Origin: Defluviitaleaceae bacterium
Lineage (GTDB): Bacteria > Bacillota_A > Clostridia > Lachnospirales > WQUN01
DNA length: 5,210 nt
Reading direction: 5' to 3'
Assembly: GCA_009779525.1 (NCBI GenBank)
Contig: WREB01000116.1
Location: 1 to 5,210, forward strand
The notes below the pieces were generated by a model. It was not told where the DNA came from, made no database searches, and saw only the letters and a list, made by a program, of their open reading frames with translations. Position 1 is the stretch's first letter; the number at the start of each line of letters is the position of its first letter. This document shows positions 4,259 to 5,210 of this stretch, piece by piece. The translations under genes were made by a program, and so were the position numbers.

Positions 4259-5210
4259 TTAGATCCAAAAACCGTTGTTGCCTTCGTGGGTATGGTGCGC
4301 GAGCGGAATGCCGGTCCCGTAGTCGAGGGGCCGTCTTTCGTATCGTTCGTCCTCGTGGCGGTCGCGCATCATCCCGGTGTACGGCCAGGTGGCGCGCGCC
4401 GCGTCCGTCCTCCAGGGCCTTCGCTCCCAGTAATAACCCCTGAACGGATCTCGCGTCAGGTTCATGTGCGCAAGCAGCGTATCGTGCAGGCGGTCGCGGA
4501 CCGCCGTTCGGTCGGCGTCGTAAATCAGGTTTCGCATTTCGTAAGGATCGCTTTCGATATCATAAAGCTCGTCGGTCGAAAGCAGGTGGACGGCAAGCTT
4601 GTGCCTTCCGTCGAAAACTGCCCGCATCGGCTGGAATCCGCCCCAACCGTCGTGTTCAAGCGAGAAGCGCCCGAACTCGATAAAAACGAATTCGTTCGTC
4701 CTTTGCGACGGGTCCGCAAGCTCGGAAACAAGACTCGGCCCCTCCATCATTTCGGGGATATCGCAGCCCATCAATTCCATTACCGTAGGCGCGATATTTA
4801 TGTGCGAAACCGGATTTTTGCCCACCGAACCGGGCTTTGCGGTCCCGCCGGAAATGATGAACGGGACCCGCGCCGCCTCGTCGTAAACGGCGCAGCCCTT
4901 GGCGAGGAGCGAATGCGAGCTTAAGAAGTCGCCGTGGTCCGAAGTGTATATGACGACCGCGCCCGGGGCAAGCGATTCGGCGGCGTCTATCACGCGGCCG
5001 ATCTGCGAGTCGATGAAGCTGTTGCAACCGAAGAAATGCTTTCCGCGTATCCGAAGGCTCCCCTTATCCTCGTTCAGCGACTTGCCGGCCCAGAGCTTCT
5101 GGTAGTCGGGCTTGTCTTCAAGCGTGTCGTAAACGTTCGGGCTTTTGGGAAACTCGTAACCCTCGTACATCGAGCTGTAGGGCGGCGGGCACATGCACGG
5201 CGAATGCGGC
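4259..5210 (-). CDS. Sulfatase, alkaline-phosphatase superfamily (partial, N-terminus outside window)
   Basis: This is the C-terminal roughly 317 residues of a type I sulfatase, which hydrolyses sulfate esters on sugars or glycans. The frame stays open to the right edge (residues PHSPC precede the first internal Met), so the ATG at 5192-5194 is not the real start. The formylglycine motif CxPSR would lie upstream, outside the window. Visible motifs are PHSPC and PPPY near the edge, NSFIDSQIGRVIDA, the metal-binding SDHGD (about 4925-4942), and HSLLAKG with the conserved Lys near 4900. Further on are DEAARVPFI, HINIAPTVMELMG, EGPSLV and KLAVHLLSTDELYDIESDP. A tail of about 60 residues rich in Arg, Trp and Tyr follows (RDPFRGYYWERRPWR). 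The gene shares an operon with the oxidoreductase 20 bases downstream. No S1 subfamily or substrate can be assigned from this part. Confidence 0.93.
   Translation of the reverse strand, partial: PHSPCMCPPPYSSMYEGYEFPKSPNVYDTLEDKPDYQKLWAGKSLNEDKGSLRIRGKHFFGCNSFIDSQIGRVIDAAESLAPGAVVIYTSDHGDFLSSHSLLAKGCAVYDEAARVPFIISGGTAKPGSVGKNPVSHINIAPTVMELMGCDIPEMMEGPSLVSELADPSQRTNEFVFIEFGRFSLEHDGWGGFQPMRAVFDGRHKLAVHLLSTDELYDIESDPYEMRNLIYDADRTAVRDRLHDTLLAHMNLTRDPFRGYYWERRPWRTDAARATWPYTGMMRDRHEDERYERRPLDYGTGIPLAHHTHEGNNGFWI

Noticed and set aside
4091..4924. A long open frame on the plus strand (277 codons) opposite the sulfatase.
   Set aside because: Its translation is Arg-rich and low in recognisable motifs. 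It lies mostly antisense to the sulfatase, whose motifs are clear, and has no good ribosome site. It is explained as a shadow of GC-rich coding sequence.

Overview
This window looks like part of a chromosome from an uncultured, gut-type member of the Bacillota (Clostridia). The base composition is moderately GC-rich. Starts carry clear purine-rich Shine-Dalgarno sequences, terminators are strong hairpin-plus-T-tract elements, and genes overlap by 4 or 14 bases. The protein types fit as well: a small 'GYKxIE' repeat protein with a BcrA/NatA-type ABC ATPase, and an OmpR-type two-component system followed by a small two-helix membrane protein. The taxonomic call is an inference from these traits. 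Every supported gene lies on the minus strand, so transcription runs from high to low coordinates.

Region A (5210 to 3240) is a catabolic pair: the C-terminal part of a sulfatase, cut by the window edge, then 20 bases later a Gfo/Idh/MocA-type oxidoreductase. A hairpin terminator at 3240-3268 closes the unit. It probably acts on sulfated sugars; the substrate cannot be read from the sequence.

Region B (3182 to 741) is a regulatory operon: promoter and operator, OmpR-family response regulator, sensor histidine kinase, and a 181-residue protein with two membrane segments. Stop and start codons overlap by 4 bases at both internal joins, and a strong terminator lies at 741-775. The kinase is broken in this sequence: its frame hits TAG just after the phospho-acceptor helices and the ATPase half continues in another frame. 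The regulator has no ordinary start codon at the right place. A perfect Shine-Dalgarno sequence points at an ATC codon where ATG would be expected.

Region C (724 to 1) begins with a second promoter and operator, then a 67-residue protein built from 11-residue repeats. Its last 14 bases overlap the start of an ABC ATPase that runs off the window.

The main discovery is that regions B and C start with the same kind of operator. Each has four tandem 11-bp units with AAC at positions 3-5 of every unit, followed by CGGTTA, on the same strand and in the same order relative to the genes. That is the layout expected for OmpR/PhoB-type regulators, which bind direct repeats one helical turn apart. The simplest reading is that the regulator of region B controls its own operon and the neighbouring ABC transporter operon, forming a self-contained sense-and-export module. 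In this copy the sensor kinase appears to be interrupted.
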